Shown here in pieces: positions 20,325 through 30,759 of a stretch of DNA of 64,000 nt (the stretch's first letter is position 1; each line of letters begins with the position of its first letter). Source of the DNA: an uncultured Gammaproteobacteria bacterium (GTDB taxonomy: Bacteria > Pseudomonadota > Gammaproteobacteria > Steroidobacterales > XN24); contig CAMYOC010000033.1 in NCBI GenBank assembly GCA_947259915.1, positions 29,166 to 93,165 of the forward strand. The letters run 5' to 3'. The translations under genes were made by a program, and so were the position numbers. Below the pieces are notes generated by a model that did not search any database, was not told where the DNA came from, and worked only from the letters and a program-made list of their open reading frames with translations.

Positions 20325-21407
20325 ATGCTGACGGTCGAAGACAAATCATCCACCAAGTCCGCCATGATAACCCGTGAGCCGACGTCCAGTCAGCAGGCCG
20401 GGTGGCAGCAAGCCCTGGCCGCCGCGGTCACCGACCCGCGCGAACTGCTGGCCATGCTGGAGCTGGATTTGGCGTTACTGCCGGCCGCCCGGGCCGCCCA
20501 TCAGCAGTTCCGTCTGCGCGTCCCGCGCGGCTTTGTCGCGCGCATGCGGCCACGCGATCCGGCCGATCCTCTGCTGCGCCAGGTGTTGCCGCTGGCAGCG
20601 GAACTGCGGCAGATGTCGGGGTTCATTTCGGACCCTGTCGGTGACGGCGCGGCGACGCTGGCACCTGCGTTGCTGAGCAAATATTCCGGCCGGGCTCTGT
20701 TTATTGCCAGCGGCGCCTGTGCGATCAACTGTCGCTACTGCTTCCGCCGCGAATACCCCTATGGTGACGGCATCGCCGCCGCCGCCGACTGGGCCCCGGC
20801 CTTCGCCCAGCTCGACCGACTTGCCGACGTCGACGAACTGATCCTCAGCGGCGGCGACCCGCTGACCCTGAGCGATGCGCGTCTGCACAAGCTTGGCCCG
20901 GCGCTCGCCCGGCGGCCCTGGATCCGCCGGCTACGCATCCACAGCCGCCTCCCCGTGGTATTGCCTGAGCGCATCGATAGCGGGTTCCTCGCCTGGGCAG
21001 ACGCGTTGCCGATACCCCTGGTATTGGTCATCCACACCAACCACGCCAACGAGTTCGATGGCACGGTCGCGACCGCGATGGCGGATTTGCGCAGGGCCGG
21101 GGTCATGCTGTTGAATCAATCGGTGCTGCTGGCCGGGGTCAACGACGATGCCGACGCGCTGGCAGACCTCAGCGAAGCGCTGTTTGCCAACGGCGTGCTG
21201 CCCTACTATCTGCATATGCTCGACCGGGTGCGAGGTGCGGCCCATTTTGAAGTCCCGGAGGACCAGGCCAGACGGCTGGCCGGAGCCCTCGCGGCCCGGC
21301 TGCCGGGCTATCTGGTACCGCGCCTGGTGCGGGAAGTGCCCGGCGCGCCCGGGAAGACGCCACTGAACTCCGGGCCGGTTGCTGTCGTCCCGGGCGACGC
21401 CGTGTAA
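20325..21407 (+). CDS. epmB: EF-P beta-lysylation protein EpmB (lysine 2,3-aminomutase family)
   Basis: Radical [34 protein letters not shown]. Start at 20325 or 20364; divergent from efp. Confidence 0.93.
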   Translation: MLTVEDKSSTKSAMITREPTSSQQAGWQQALAAAVTDPRELLAMLELDLALLPAARAAHQQFRLRVPRGFVARMRPRDPADPLLRQVLPLAAELRQMSGFISDPVGDGAATLAPALLSKYSGRALFIASGACAINCRYCFRREYPYGDGIAAAADWAPAFAQLDRLADVDELILSGGDPLTLSDARLHKLGPALARRPWIRRLRIHSRLPVVLPERIDSGFLAWADALPIPLVLVIHTNHANEFDGTVATAMADLRRAGVMLLNQSVLLAGVNDDADALADLSEALFANGVLPYYLHMLDRVRGAAHFEVPEDQARRLAGALAARLPGYLVPRLVREVPGAPGKTPLNSGPVAVVPGDAV

Positions 21408-23520
21408 AATCCGGCTCTGGCAGCCAAGGAGGCTCAGCTCATCAATCCACCCCCCCATTCAGCCGCAAGCGCGCCGGCGCTCGATCTGGCGATCGCCGAA
21501 CTGAGTTCCGAGACCGAAGCCGTCCCGGTGCTGGTCGTGTCCGGCAGCCCGGACAACGCCGAGGCCATCAACAGCGTCCTGCGCAATCGCGGCATCCCCG
21601 CCCACTGCACCCGCATCGCCTCTGCCGAGTTGTTCAAGGATCATGCCGGCACTGGCTACAGCCTGGCCGTGGTGTTTTCAGACGAGGATGTGAACCTGCT
21701 GCAGGAAGTGCTCAAGATCCGGGACCTGATGGACAAAGACCTGCCGGTGGTGAGCTGCCGCCAGGTTCTTGACCCGGACATGCTCAGCGCGGATATCGTC
21801 GCTGGCGCGGCAGACCTGGTGGTGCTGGGCCAGCGTCAGCGTCTGTACAAAGTGCTGGAACGGGAGATCCGACGGTCGCGCATGGCCTGGGCCCTGCGCG
21901 AGACCGTCGCGGTGGCAAGCTCCTATCGGGAGCAGCTACAGACCTTTATGGCCGGAATCCAACCCTGCCTGGAGCCGCTTGTTCGGGTATAAGGACGAAG
22001 ACTCCATGCTGGGCATCCCGCTGATGGATCTGGTGTCGGCGGATTCCCAGGCGGCCCTCAAGGGCGCGCTGATCGCCTTCGATCAGGGCCGCTGGCCCGG
22101 TGACCCGCTGCGCTGCACCGGCGTCGATGCCAAGGGCCGCCCGCTCGAACTGGAGCTGCTTTTCGAGGCGGCCGAATTCGAGCAGGAACCGTGTGTGCGC
22201 ATCAGCATCGCCTCGGGCGCGCGGGAGGATGCGCGGCTGTTGCAGGATCTCCGGGACGCGGTCAACAAAGATCCCCTGACGGGTTTCTTCAGCCGCCAGC
22301 ACTTCGTCAAGCTGCTCGAGGAAGATTTGTCCCAGCCGTTGCGCGGTGGCGTCCGCGCGCTGGCCGTGGTGCGGCCGGACGCATTCGGCACCCTGGTCGA
22401 AATGGTCGGGCCGATTGCCAGCGAGGAACTGCTGGCGCGTATCGCCCAGGTGCTGCGTGAGCATCTGCAGCCCAAGGATCTCTACGGCCGCTTCGGTGGC
22501 ACCGCCTTTTCGGTGCTGCTGGCGCGCGGTAACACGCGCGACGTCCGCGCCTGGGCCGACGGTCTGTGCCGCAAGCTGGCAGGGCAGCTGTTCGAGATCG
22601 GCGGCAAATCCATCTCGGCGACCTGCACCGTCGGTCTGGCGATGGCTGACAGCAAAAGCAAGAGCATCGATGACCTGGTGGCGCAGGCGCTGGATGCCTG
22701 TAGCGGAGGGCGCAACAAGGGTGGTAACCGCAGCGAATACAGCGCTGCCGACGACGCCAGCACACGTCTCGAGGAAAGCGATCGACTGTGGATACCGCGG
22801 ATCAAACAGGCGCTGATCGAAAGCCGCTTCCGCCTTGCGCTGCAGCCGGTGGGCAGCCTCACCGGCGAGGACGTCGGACTGGTCGATCTGCTGGTACGCA
22901 TGATCGACGAACAAGGTGACGAGGTCCTGCCCAGCCATTTCCTCGGCGCCGCCGAACGCAACAAGCTGATCAAGAACATCGATCGCTGGGTGATGGCAGC
23001 GAGCATGGCATGGCTGGCGGCGAACGAAGGTAAAAAGGCGTTCGTGCGTCTGTCACAGGCCACGGTGCTCGATGAATCACTGCCCGGTTGGCTGGCCCAG
23101 CAGATTGCCAACGCCGGCATCGAACCCGGCCGGATAATCTTTGAGGTGGCGGAAACGGCCGCGGATGGTCAGCTCAAGGCGACTCGCGATCTGGCGGAGA
23201 ACCTGCGCGCAACCGGCTACGGTTTCGCGGTCGAGCATTTTGGCGTCGGCTCACGGCCGCTCCAGGTCCTCAACCACATCCCGATGGATTATATGAAAGT
23301 CGACGGGTCCCTGATGCAGGGCCTGGCCCGCGACGGTGCGCTCCAACAGACCGTCAAGGCACTGGTTGCGGAAGCCACGCAACGCAATATCCGCACCGTC
23401 GCGGAACGGGTGGAGGACGCCAACACCATGGCCGCACTGTGGCAAATCGGCATCGAGTACATCCAGGGCTACCAGCTCAACGAGCCTGAAGTGGTGCTGT
23501 CAGAGGAGCCGGACACCTGA
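21408..23520 (+). pseudogene. FimX-like REC-PAS-GGDEF-EAL protein with degenerate motifs, interrupted by a frameshift near 21956-21961
   Basis: Frame A (to stop at 21992) carries a degenerate REC and linker ending TFMAG. A second frame (ending 23520) resumes at NPAWSRLFGYKDEDSMLGIPLMDLV (PAS), then GRFGGTAFSVLL (GGDEF position) and LVDLLVRM / VEHFGVGS (EAL positions). No clear ATG/GTG start with a Shine-Dalgarno sequence. Confidence 0.75.
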
Positions 23521-23539
23521 GTCTCCGCTCCGACCGGGC

Positions 23540-25786
23540 CTAATCGGTCTGCAAGCGCTCTACCTTGCGCCAGCCCCGCGGCAGCAACGCGCCACGCCGG
23601 CCTCGGGCGCCGAGATAATGCTCCAGATCCCGGGGCTTTAGCGTCATCACCCGCTGACCGCTGCAGACTCGCAGGCTGACGTCAGCGGCCAGGGCCACGA
23701 CCGAGACCATGGACTCCTCGCCGGACGCGAACTTCTTGCCCGGTATGCCGAGGATCTTGTTGCCCTTACCCCGCGCCAGCTCCGGTAACTCGTCCAACGG
23801 GAAGCAAAGCAGGCGGCCGGCATTGCTCACCGCGGCAACCAGCGCGCCCTCCGCCGCCGGCACCGGAGCCGGGATCAACACCCCACCCCCTGCAGGGACC
23901 TTGAGCACCGACTTGCCGCTGCGATTGCGTGAATAGAGGTCCTGCAAGCGCGCGACAAAACCGAAGCCGGCGTCGGACGCGAGGAGCCAGCGTTGCTCCG
24001 CAACGCCGGTCATCACCCCGGCGAAGCTGGCACCGTCTGGCGGGTTGACCCGACCCGACAGGGGTTCGCCCTGCCCCCGCGCCGAAGGCAGCGTATGGGC
24101 CGGGATGGTGTATGCCCGGCCGGTACTGTCGAGAAATACCGCCGCCTGGTTGCTGCGCCCACAGGCGGCCGCGAGGAATCCGTCACCGGCCTTGTAGTTG
24201 AGCTGGATCGGGTCGACCTCATGCCCCTTGGCAGCGCGGATCCAGCCGCGCTCGGATAACACCACGGTCACGGCTTCGCTGGAGATCAATGCGGATTCAT
24301 CCATCGCCTGGGCCGCGGCCCGTTCGATGATACGGGTCCGGCGAACGTCGCCGAATTGCGCAGCATCCCGTTCCAACTCTTCCCGCACCAGCTTTTTCAA
24401 ACGCGCCTTGCTGCCGAGGATCTTCGACAGCTGCTTGCGCTCTTCGGCCAGCGACTCCTGTTCGCCACGGATCTTCACTTCTTCCAGTCGTGCCAGGTGT
24501 CGCAGTTTGAGTTCCAGGATCGCCTCGGCCTGGATGTCGCTCAGCGCGAAGGTCTTCATCAATACCGGTTTTGGCCGGTCCTCGCTGCGGATGATGTGGA
24601 TCACTTCGTCGATATTCAGATAGGCGACCAGAAGACCTTCGAGGACATGCAGCCGCGCCTCGACCTTGTCGAGCCGGAAGCGCAGGCGCCGGGTCACGGT
24701 ATCGAGGCGAAATTCAAGCCATTCCTTGAGCAGTCCCCTCAGATCGAACACCCGCGGGCGCCCGTCCAGCGCGATGATGTTGAGATTGGCCCGCACCGTG
24801 CGCTCGAGATCCGTGGTCGCGAACAGATGGTCCATCAGACTGTCCACATCGACCCGATTGGAACGCGGCACGATCACCAGGCGGACCGGATTCTCGTGAT
24901 CCGATTCGTCGCGCAGATCCTCCACCATAGGTAACTTCCTGGCGCGCATCTGCTGGGCGATCTGCTCCAGCACCTTGCCCCCGGAGACCTGGTGCGGCAG
25001 CGCGTTGACCACGATATCGCCGTGCTCGCGTTCCCAGGTCGCCCTCAGCTTCAGCGTGCCGTTACCGGTCTCATAGATCCGGCGCAGGTCTTCTGTGGGG
25101 CTGATGATCTCCGCCCCGGTAGGGAAGTCCGGACCCTGGATGTGCTCGCATAAGTCCGTCACCGTTGCCTTCGGGCTCTCCAGCAGGCGGATACAGGCCG
25201 ATGCCACTTCGCGCAGATTGTGCGGGGGTATATCCGTAGACATGCCGACGGCGATACCGGAACCGCCGTTCAACAATACGTTGGGCAGCCTCGCCGGCAG
25301 TCGGCACGGCTCATCGAGCGTGCCATCGAAATTGGGCGTCCAGTCCACGGTGCCCTGGCCGAGCTCCGACAACAGCACTGAAGCATAGGGCGTCAGGCGG
25401 GCCTCCGTGTAGCGCATCGCGGCGAAGGATTTGGGGTCGTCGCTGGCGCCCCAGTTGCCCTGGCCGTCGACCAGCGGATAACGATAACTGAAGGCCTGGG
25501 CCATGAGCACCATGGCCTCATAGCAGGCAGAGTCGCCGTGTGGATGATATTTGCCGATCACGTCGCCGACGGTACGCGCCGACTTCTTGTGCTTGGCGCC
25601 GCTGGCGAGGCCGAGCTCACTCATCGCGAATACGATCCGGCGCTGCACCGGCTTGAGACCGTCGCCAATATGCGGCAGTGCCCGATCCAGGATGACGTAC
25701 ATGGAGTAATCGAGGTACGCCTTTTCGGCGAATGCATGCAGCGGCTGCTGCTCGTTGCCCTCGAGATCCAGTTCCAGGGTTTCCAT
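23540..25786 (-). CDS. parC: DNA topoisomerase IV subunit A
   Basis: [33 protein letters not shown] and [14 protein letters not shown]; 748 aa, ParC length. Confidence 0.96.
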   Translation of the reverse strand: METLELDLEGNEQQPLHAFAEKAYLDYSMYVILDRALPHIGDGLKPVQRRIVFAMSELGLASGAKHKKSARTVGDVIGKYHPHGDSACYEAMVLMAQAFSYRYPLVDGQGNWGASDDPKSFAAMRYTEARLTPYASVLLSELGQGTVDWTPNFDGTLDEPCRLPARLPNVLLNGGSGIAVGMSTDIPPHNLREVASACIRLLESPKATVTDLCEHIQGPDFPTGAEIISPTEDLRRIYETGNGTLKLRATWEREHGDIVVNALPHQVSGGKVLEQIAQQMRARKLPMVEDLRDESDHENPVRLVIVPRSNRVDVDSLMDHLFATTDLERTVRANLNIIALDGRPRVFDLRGLLKEWLEFRLDTVTRRLRFRLDKVEARLHVLEGLLVAYLNIDEVIHIIRSEDRPKPVLMKTFALSDIQAEAILELKLRHLARLEEVKIRGEQESLAEERKQLSKILGSKARLKKLVREELERDAAQFGDVRRTRIIERAAAQAMDESALISSEAVTVVLSERGWIRAAKGHEVDPIQLNYKAGDGFLAAACGRSNQAAVFLDSTGRAYTIPAHTLPSARGQGEPLSGRVNPPDGASFAGVMTGVAEQRWLLASDAGFGFVARLQDLYSRNRSGKSVLKVPAGGGVLIPAPVPAAEGALVAAVSNAGRLLCFPLDELPELARGKGNKILGIPGKKFASGEESMVSVVALAADVSLRVCSGQRVMTLKPRDLEHYLGARGRRGALLPRGWRKVERLQTD

Positions 25787-25821
25787 CTGTTTACCTCAGG
25801 GCGGCGTTCACGCCACCCGTT

Positions 25822-27708
25822 TCAGACCTCTGCCAGATCGCCCTTGCTTTGCAGCCAGGCGCGGCGATCGGAAGCGCGTTTCTTGGCCAGCAGCATGTCC
25901 ATTAGCTCATGGGTGTTGTCCCGACCGCTGACGGTCAGTCGCACAAGACGTCGGGTGTGTGGCGCCATGGTCGTTTCGCGTAGCTGCATCGGGCTCATTT
26001 CGCCAAGACCCTTGAAGCGGGTCACCACGACCTTGCCCTTGAGTTTCTCTGCCTCGATGCGATCGAGTACGCCGGTGCGCTCGCCGTCATCGAGGGCATA
26101 GAAGACTTTCTTGCCGACATCGACCCGGTACAGCGGGGGCATCGCCACGTAGACATGACCGGCGTCGACCAGGGGTCGGAAATGGCGCAGAAACAGCGCG
26201 CACAACAAGGTCGCGATGTGGGCCCCGTCCGAATCCGCATCGGCGAGCACGCAGACCTTGTCATAGCGCAGGCCTTTGAGATTCGCCGAACCCGGATCGA
26301 CCCCCAGCGCGACACTGATATCGTGGACTTCCTGGGAAGCCAGGACCTCGGCGGATTCCACTTCCCAGGTGTTGAGGATCTTGCCACGCAGCGGCATCAC
26401 CGCCTGAAACTCACGATCCCGCGCCTGTTTGGCGGAGCCTCCGGCCGAATCGCCCTCCACCAGGAACAGCTCCGAGCGGCCGGCGTCCTGAGTCGTACAA
26501 TCCACCAGCTTCCCGGGCAGGGCCGGCCCGCTGACGACCCGCTTGCGCACCACCCGACGGCTCGCCTTGACGCGCCGCTGGGCCCGGTCGATGGCCAGAC
26601 CGGCGATTTTCTCGCCGGCGTCCGGATGCTGGTTCAGCCATAGCGCGAGACTGTCCTTGACCACCCCGGACAAAAATGCAGCGCACTCCCGGGATGACAA
26701 CCGCTCTTTGGTCTGACCGGAAAACTGCGGGTCCTCCATCTTTACCGAGAGCACAAAGCTGACCGGCTCCCACACGTCCTCGGGCGTGATCCTGAGCCCG
26801 CGCGGCAACAGGCTGCGGAATTCGCAAAACTCGCGCAGCGCCTCGGTCAGACCCGCACGCAGCCCGGTGACATGGGTGCCGCCCTGCGGCGTAGGAATCA
26901 GATTGACATAGCTCTCGCCGGGCGTGCCACCACCGTCGGGTTGCCATACCAGGGCCCACTCCGCGCTCTCGCTACCGCCATCAGCACTGCCGACGAAGGG
27001 CGTATCGGGCACGCACTCGGTGTCGCCCAGGGCCTCGTCCAGATAATCTGCCAGACCTCCGGTGTATTGCCAGACCTCCTCCTCGCCGCTGGCCTCGATA
27101 TGCAGGCTCACCTTGAGACCGGGACAAAGCACGGCTTTGGCCCGCAGCAGGTGACGCAGCCGCGGCACGGAGAATTTCAGCGTGTCGAAGTATTTCTCGT
27201 TGGGCCAGAAACGGATGGTGGTGCCGGTATTGTTGCGGCCCACCTTGCCCACGGCTTCCAGATCGGACTGCTTGCGTCCGTCGCGGAAACTCATGTTGTA
27301 CTCCTGGCCGCCGCGCCGGATCCATACTTCGAGGTTGGTAGACAGGGCGTTGACCACCGACACGCCGACGCCGTGCAGGCCGCCGGAGAAACGGTAATTC
27401 TTGTTGGAGAACTTGCCGCCGGCGTGGAGCCGCGTGAGGATCAGCTCGACTCCAGGCAGTTTCTCCTTCGGATGCTGGTCCACCGGCATGCCGCGACCAT
27501 CGTCCTCGACCTGCAGCGAGCCGTCCTTGCACAGGATGACATCGATGTGACGGCAGTGACCCGCCAGCGCCTCATCGACGCTGTTGTCGATGACCTCCTT
27601 GGCGAGATGGTTGGGGCGACTCGTGTCGGTGTACATCCCCGGCCGGCGACGGACGGGGTCGAGACCGCTGAGGACCTCGATATCGGATGCGTTATAGGCC
27701 TGACTCAT
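25822..27708 (-). CDS. parE: DNA topoisomerase IV subunit B
   Basis: GHKL ATPase (VIDNSVDEALAGH), TOPRIM LFLVEGDSAGGSAKQARDREFQAV; 628 aa. Confidence 0.96.
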   Translation of the reverse strand: MSQAYNASDIEVLSGLDPVRRRPGMYTDTSRPNHLAKEVIDNSVDEALAGHCRHIDVILCKDGSLQVEDDGRGMPVDQHPKEKLPGVELILTRLHAGGKFSNKNYRFSGGLHGVGVSVVNALSTNLEVWIRRGGQEYNMSFRDGRKQSDLEAVGKVGRNNTGTTIRFWPNEKYFDTLKFSVPRLRHLLRAKAVLCPGLKVSLHIEASGEEEVWQYTGGLADYLDEALGDTECVPDTPFVGSADGGSESAEWALVWQPDGGGTPGESYVNLIPTPQGGTHVTGLRAGLTEALREFCEFRSLLPRGLRITPEDVWEPVSFVLSVKMEDPQFSGQTKERLSSRECAAFLSGVVKDSLALWLNQHPDAGEKIAGLAIDRAQRRVKASRRVVRKRVVSGPALPGKLVDCTTQDAGRSELFLVEGDSAGGSAKQARDREFQAVMPLRGKILNTWEVESAEVLASQEVHDISVALGVDPGSANLKGLRYDKVCVLADADSDGAHIATLLCALFLRHFRPLVDAGHVYVAMPPLYRVDVGKKVFYALDDGERTGVLDRIEAEKLKGKVVVTRFKGLGEMSPMQLRETTMAPHTRRLVRLTVSGRDNTHELMDMLLAKKRASDRRAWLQSKGDLAEV

Positions 27709-27853
27709 CGGCTAGGACTGAACCTCCGGACCGTGGGGAAAGGGCGGCAATGCCCGGCGCGGATTCTATCGCGCCGGACAGGGCGCGGCTATCGACGTCA
27801 CTGCGGGCGCCGGTTCCCGGTCATCGAGGTTCAGCCTTGGCCGTCGTTTGCGC

Positions 27854-28441
27854 TCAGGCCAGGTCTGCCAGCAGCGCCTGTCGGTTGTTTTCGGCCAGCG
27901 GCGCTACGGCCACGTTCAGGGCCTCGTGATCGATGCCCATGCTGAATAGACTGCCGGCCTTGAGCGCCTCCACCATATTCTGCTCGAGCTCAAAACGCAG
28001 AAAATGCACGGAGGACGTCTTTTCTTCCGATTCCCGCTCCAGGTCCTCGTCAGCGATGGCCCAGACCTTGTCGTGCCCGTCTACCTGCACCCACACGCGA
28101 TCCTCTACGCCTTTCAACGCGGCCAGAGCGCGCCGCCGCTCTTCGATCTCCGGATACTCGAGCATGAACGTGGCTTTCCAGTTACTGCCGTCGGGGATGA
28201 GCGGGTTGTAGGCCTCGAGTTCCTCCTGGATGCCCTCCTCCTCAAATATCCGTTCCACCCGCAGCATCTCCTGAACCTGGTATTTCATCGTCATCAGGTC
28301 TTCGAAGTAGAGCGTGGCATTCGGCCCCAGGCAGACCTTCCGGTCGCGCTTGTGTTCCATGACTTCGCGTCGGAAATCATTGCGGATGCGGGCGTATTCC
28401 TCGAGGCTGAACAGATCTTCCCTTCGCAATGCAGTCATCAA
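27854..28441 (-). CDS. DUF3501 family protein
   Basis: 195 aa; LEEYARIRNDFRREVMEHKRDRKVCLGPNATLYFEDLMTMKYQVQEMLRVERI matches my recollection of DUF3501. Confidence 0.83.
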   Translation of the reverse strand: MMTALRREDLFSLEEYARIRNDFRREVMEHKRDRKVCLGPNATLYFEDLMTMKYQVQEMLRVERIFEEEGIQEELEAYNPLIPDGSNWKATFMLEYPEIEERRRALAALKGVEDRVWVQVDGHDKVWAIADEDLERESEEKTSSVHFLRFELEQNMVEALKAGSLFSMGIDHEALNVAVAPLAENNRQALLADLA

Positions 28442-28474
28442 CGTCGAACCTCATTCGGTTTGGTAAACAATGGC

Positions 28475-29818
28475 TCAGATACCGTAGGCCTGACGTAGCA
28501 GGCTCATGGGATGAGTCGCGTGCATGCCGCCGCCGACGCCGTCGGCAATCTGATCGCCGGCCATCGGGCAGTCGCTGGTGAAGTGATCGCACCCGGCGTC
28601 TTTGACGCGGTTGACCACCGGCCGCGCGATCTTGACCGAATCTGCGCGGAACTCCTTTTTCACCGCATAGGTACCGTCATGCCCGGAACAGCGCTCGATC
28701 GCGGTGACGGTAGTATCTGGCACCAGCTGGAGACAATCACGCGTCTTGAGTCCCAGGTTCTGCACCCGCAGATGACACGGCACCTGATATGACACCTTGC
28801 CCAGCGGCCTGGCGAAGTCGGTGCGCAGCTTGCCACCCTTGTGGCGCAGCATCAGATACTCAAAGGGGTCGAAGATGGCCCTGGCCACCTTCTGCACCGC
28901 CTCGTCATCCGGGAACATCAGCGGCAGTTCCTGTTTGAACATCAGCACGCAGGAGGGTACAGGCGCGACGATATCCCAGCCCTCGTCCACCATAGCCACC
29001 ATCACCGCGATGTTCTCGTCCTTGGCCCGTGCCACCGCCTCCAGGTCGCCGAGTTCCAGCTTGGGCATGCCGCAACATTGCTCGGACGGAAGCAGGCGAA
29101 CCGGGATCGAATTGTGCTCGAAGACCTTGACCAGATCTTCACCCACTTCCGGCACATTGCGATTGCCATAGCAGGTGGTGAACAGGGCGACACGCCCCTG
29201 GGTACCGGACATCGCCTCCGGCTGCGCCGTCGAACTGTGGTCCCTGAGTCGCTTGCGCAGACTCCTGCTGTGATAAGTCGGCACCGGCGCCGTTCGATCC
29301 ACGCCCAGCGTCTTCTCCAGCAGCTTGCGCCCGGTTGGCGAAGCATTGACCGCATTGACCATCTGCGAGATGACCGGTATGCCGGCGAGCGAACCGACCT
29401 TGTCTGTGGCGCTCAAAATCCGATCGCGTGTTGACGCACCCTCGCGGCGAAAGCGGGCCGCTTTGGCGCGGAGCATCAGATGCGGGAAATCCACATTAAA
29501 CTCATGCGGCGGCACATAGGGACATTTCGACATGTAGCACATGTCGCAGAGATAGCAGTGGTCGACGACCTTCCAATAGACCTCGCGCGGGACACCGTCG
29601 ACTTCCATGGTGTCCGACTCATCGATCGCATCGAACAGGGTTGGAAACGAATTACACAGACTAAAGCAGCGTCTGCAGCCATGGCAGATATCGAACACGC
29701 GCTCCATCTCGGAGAACAACGCAGTCTCGTCGTAGAACTGTTCCGATGTCCAGTCCAGCGGATGACGGGTCGGCGCCTCCAGGCTACCTTCACGCCGCGG
29801 TCCTGATTCCGTGCTCAT
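28475..29818 (-). CDS. GlpC/HdrD-like (Fe-S)-binding oxidoreductase with CCG-type domain
   Basis: Ferredoxin Cys clusters (CHGCRRCFSLCNSFP, CYLCDMCYMSKCPYVPP); EQCCGMPKLELGD; second motif ERCSGHDGTYAVKKEF. Confidence 0.88.
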   Translation of the reverse strand: MSTESGPRREGSLEAPTRHPLDWTSEQFYDETALFSEMERVFDICHGCRRCFSLCNSFPTLFDAIDESDTMEVDGVPREVYWKVVDHCYLCDMCYMSKCPYVPPHEFNVDFPHLMLRAKAARFRREGASTRDRILSATDKVGSLAGIPVISQMVNAVNASPTGRKLLEKTLGVDRTAPVPTYHSRSLRKRLRDHSSTAQPEAMSGTQGRVALFTTCYGNRNVPEVGEDLVKVFEHNSIPVRLLPSEQCCGMPKLELGDLEAVARAKDENIAVMVAMVDEGWDIVAPVPSCVLMFKQELPLMFPDDEAVQKVARAIFDPFEYLMLRHKGGKLRTDFARPLGKVSYQVPCHLRVQNLGLKTRDCLQLVPDTTVTAIERCSGHDGTYAVKKEFRADSVKIARPVVNRVKDAGCDHFTSDCPMAGDQIADGVGGGMHATHPMSLLRQAYGI

Positions 29819-29854
29819 GGGTGATCCCCTGCAGTTCCCTTGTTACAAAAGGAC

Positions 29855-29879
29855 GATTGCCGGCGCAAGGCCGGCAATC
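29855..29879 (-). terminator. Perfect 10-bp stem hairpin between rubrerythrin and Fe-S oxidoreductase genes; possible attenuator or processing element
   Basis: GATTGCCGGC-GCAAG-GCCGGCAATC, 20 nt past the rubrerythrin stop; followed on the minus strand by GTCCTTTTGT, a weak U tract. Confidence 0.5.
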
Positions 29880-29899
29880 TTCTCCATCAATGTCCCACC

Positions 29900-30322
29900 T
29901 TAAGCGTCCAGCTGATCCAGTGCCTTGGTGAAGCGATTAGCATGACTGCGCTCAGCCTTGGCCAGCGTCTCGAACCAGTCGGCGATCTCATCGAAGCCCT
30001 CATCGCGCGCGGTCTTCGCCATACCCGGATACATATCGGTGTATTCGTGGGTCTCGCCGGCGATTGACGCCTTCAGGTTGAGCTCGGTGCTGCCCATCGG
30101 CAGACCGGTGGCGGGATCCCCTACGACCTCGAGATACTCGAGATGCCCATGGGCATGACCGGTCTCGCCCTCTGCGGTCGAGCGGAATACCGCGGCCACG
30201 TCGTTGTAGCCCTCGACATCCGCCTTGGACGCGAAATACAGATAGCGGCGGTTAGCCTGCGATTCACCGGCAAACGCGTCTTTCAGGTTGCCTTCAGTCT
30301 TGCTGCCCTTCAAAGCGGCCAT
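29900..30322 (-). CDS. Rubrerythrin-family protein lacking a rubredoxin domain
   Basis: 140 aa; [37 protein letters not shown]-type segment, [12 protein letters not shown]; no C-terminal Cys4 domain. RBS AAGGAG. Confidence 0.92.
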   Translation of the reverse strand: MAALKGSKTEGNLKDAFAGESQANRRYLYFASKADVEGYNDVAAVFRSTAEGETGHAHGHLEYLEVVGDPATGLPMGSTELNLKASIAGETHEYTDMYPGMAKTARDEGFDEIADWFETLAKAERSHANRFTKALDQLDA

Positions 30323-30382
30323 AGTTTCGTCTCCTTAAAAATGGGTAACGAGGAGCCAGGTCCACATCTCGCGGGACCAAAT

Positions 30383-30397
30383 TTAGAATCATTCTAA
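30383..30397 (-). promoter_or_regulatory. PerR/Fur-family-like operator palindrome upstream of rubrerythrin
   Basis: Perfect inverted repeat TTAGAAT-C-ATTCTAA, agreeing with the PerR box scheme TTAnAATnATTnTAA. Confidence 0.65.
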
Positions 30398-30408
30398 GCG
30401 TGTTCGAA

Positions 30409-30437
30409 ATAGTAGGAGCATGGACTTTTGCTGTCAA
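30409..30437 (-). promoter_or_regulatory. Sigma70-type promoter for the rubrerythrin gene
   Basis: Minus strand: TTGACA (30437-30432), 17-nt spacer, TACTAT (30414-30409). Confidence 0.65.
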
Positions 30438-30507
30438 GCTGAATCCAAGTGTAGCAGGTGAAATTGACCCTTCCGGGCAGGCCCGGTAATGTACCCGCGC
30501 CTTCTGG

Positions 30508-30759
30508 ATGACGCCGCTTATGCCCCGCAAAAAATCCACCGAGATCGATTTCGAAACTGCGCTCGCAGAGCTGGAGTCTCTGGTCGCGAGCATGGAGGGC
30601 GGCGAGCTCCCGTTGGAAGAGGCGCTAAAACAGTTCGAGCGTGGCGTTACGCTGACCCGGCAGTGCCAGCAAGCCCTGCAGCAGGCCGAGCAGAAGGTCG
30701 AAATCCTGATGGAGAAGGCGGGCGCGGTAGAGACCGAGCCTTTCGCTCCGGATCAGTGA
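30508..30759 (+). CDS. xseB: Exodeoxyribonuclease VII small subunit
   Basis: FETALAELESLVASMEGGELPLEEALKQFERGVTLTRQCQQAL; start 30508 or 30520. Confidence 0.92.
   Translation: MTPLMPRKKSTEIDFETALAELESLVASMEGGELPLEEALKQFERGVTLTRQCQQALQQAEQKVEILMEKAGAVETEPFAPDQ

Noticed and set aside
30294-30593. 99-aa minus-strand ORF spanning the rubrerythrin promoter
   Set aside because: Covers the -35/-10, operator and RBS and overlaps xseB; no homology-like features.
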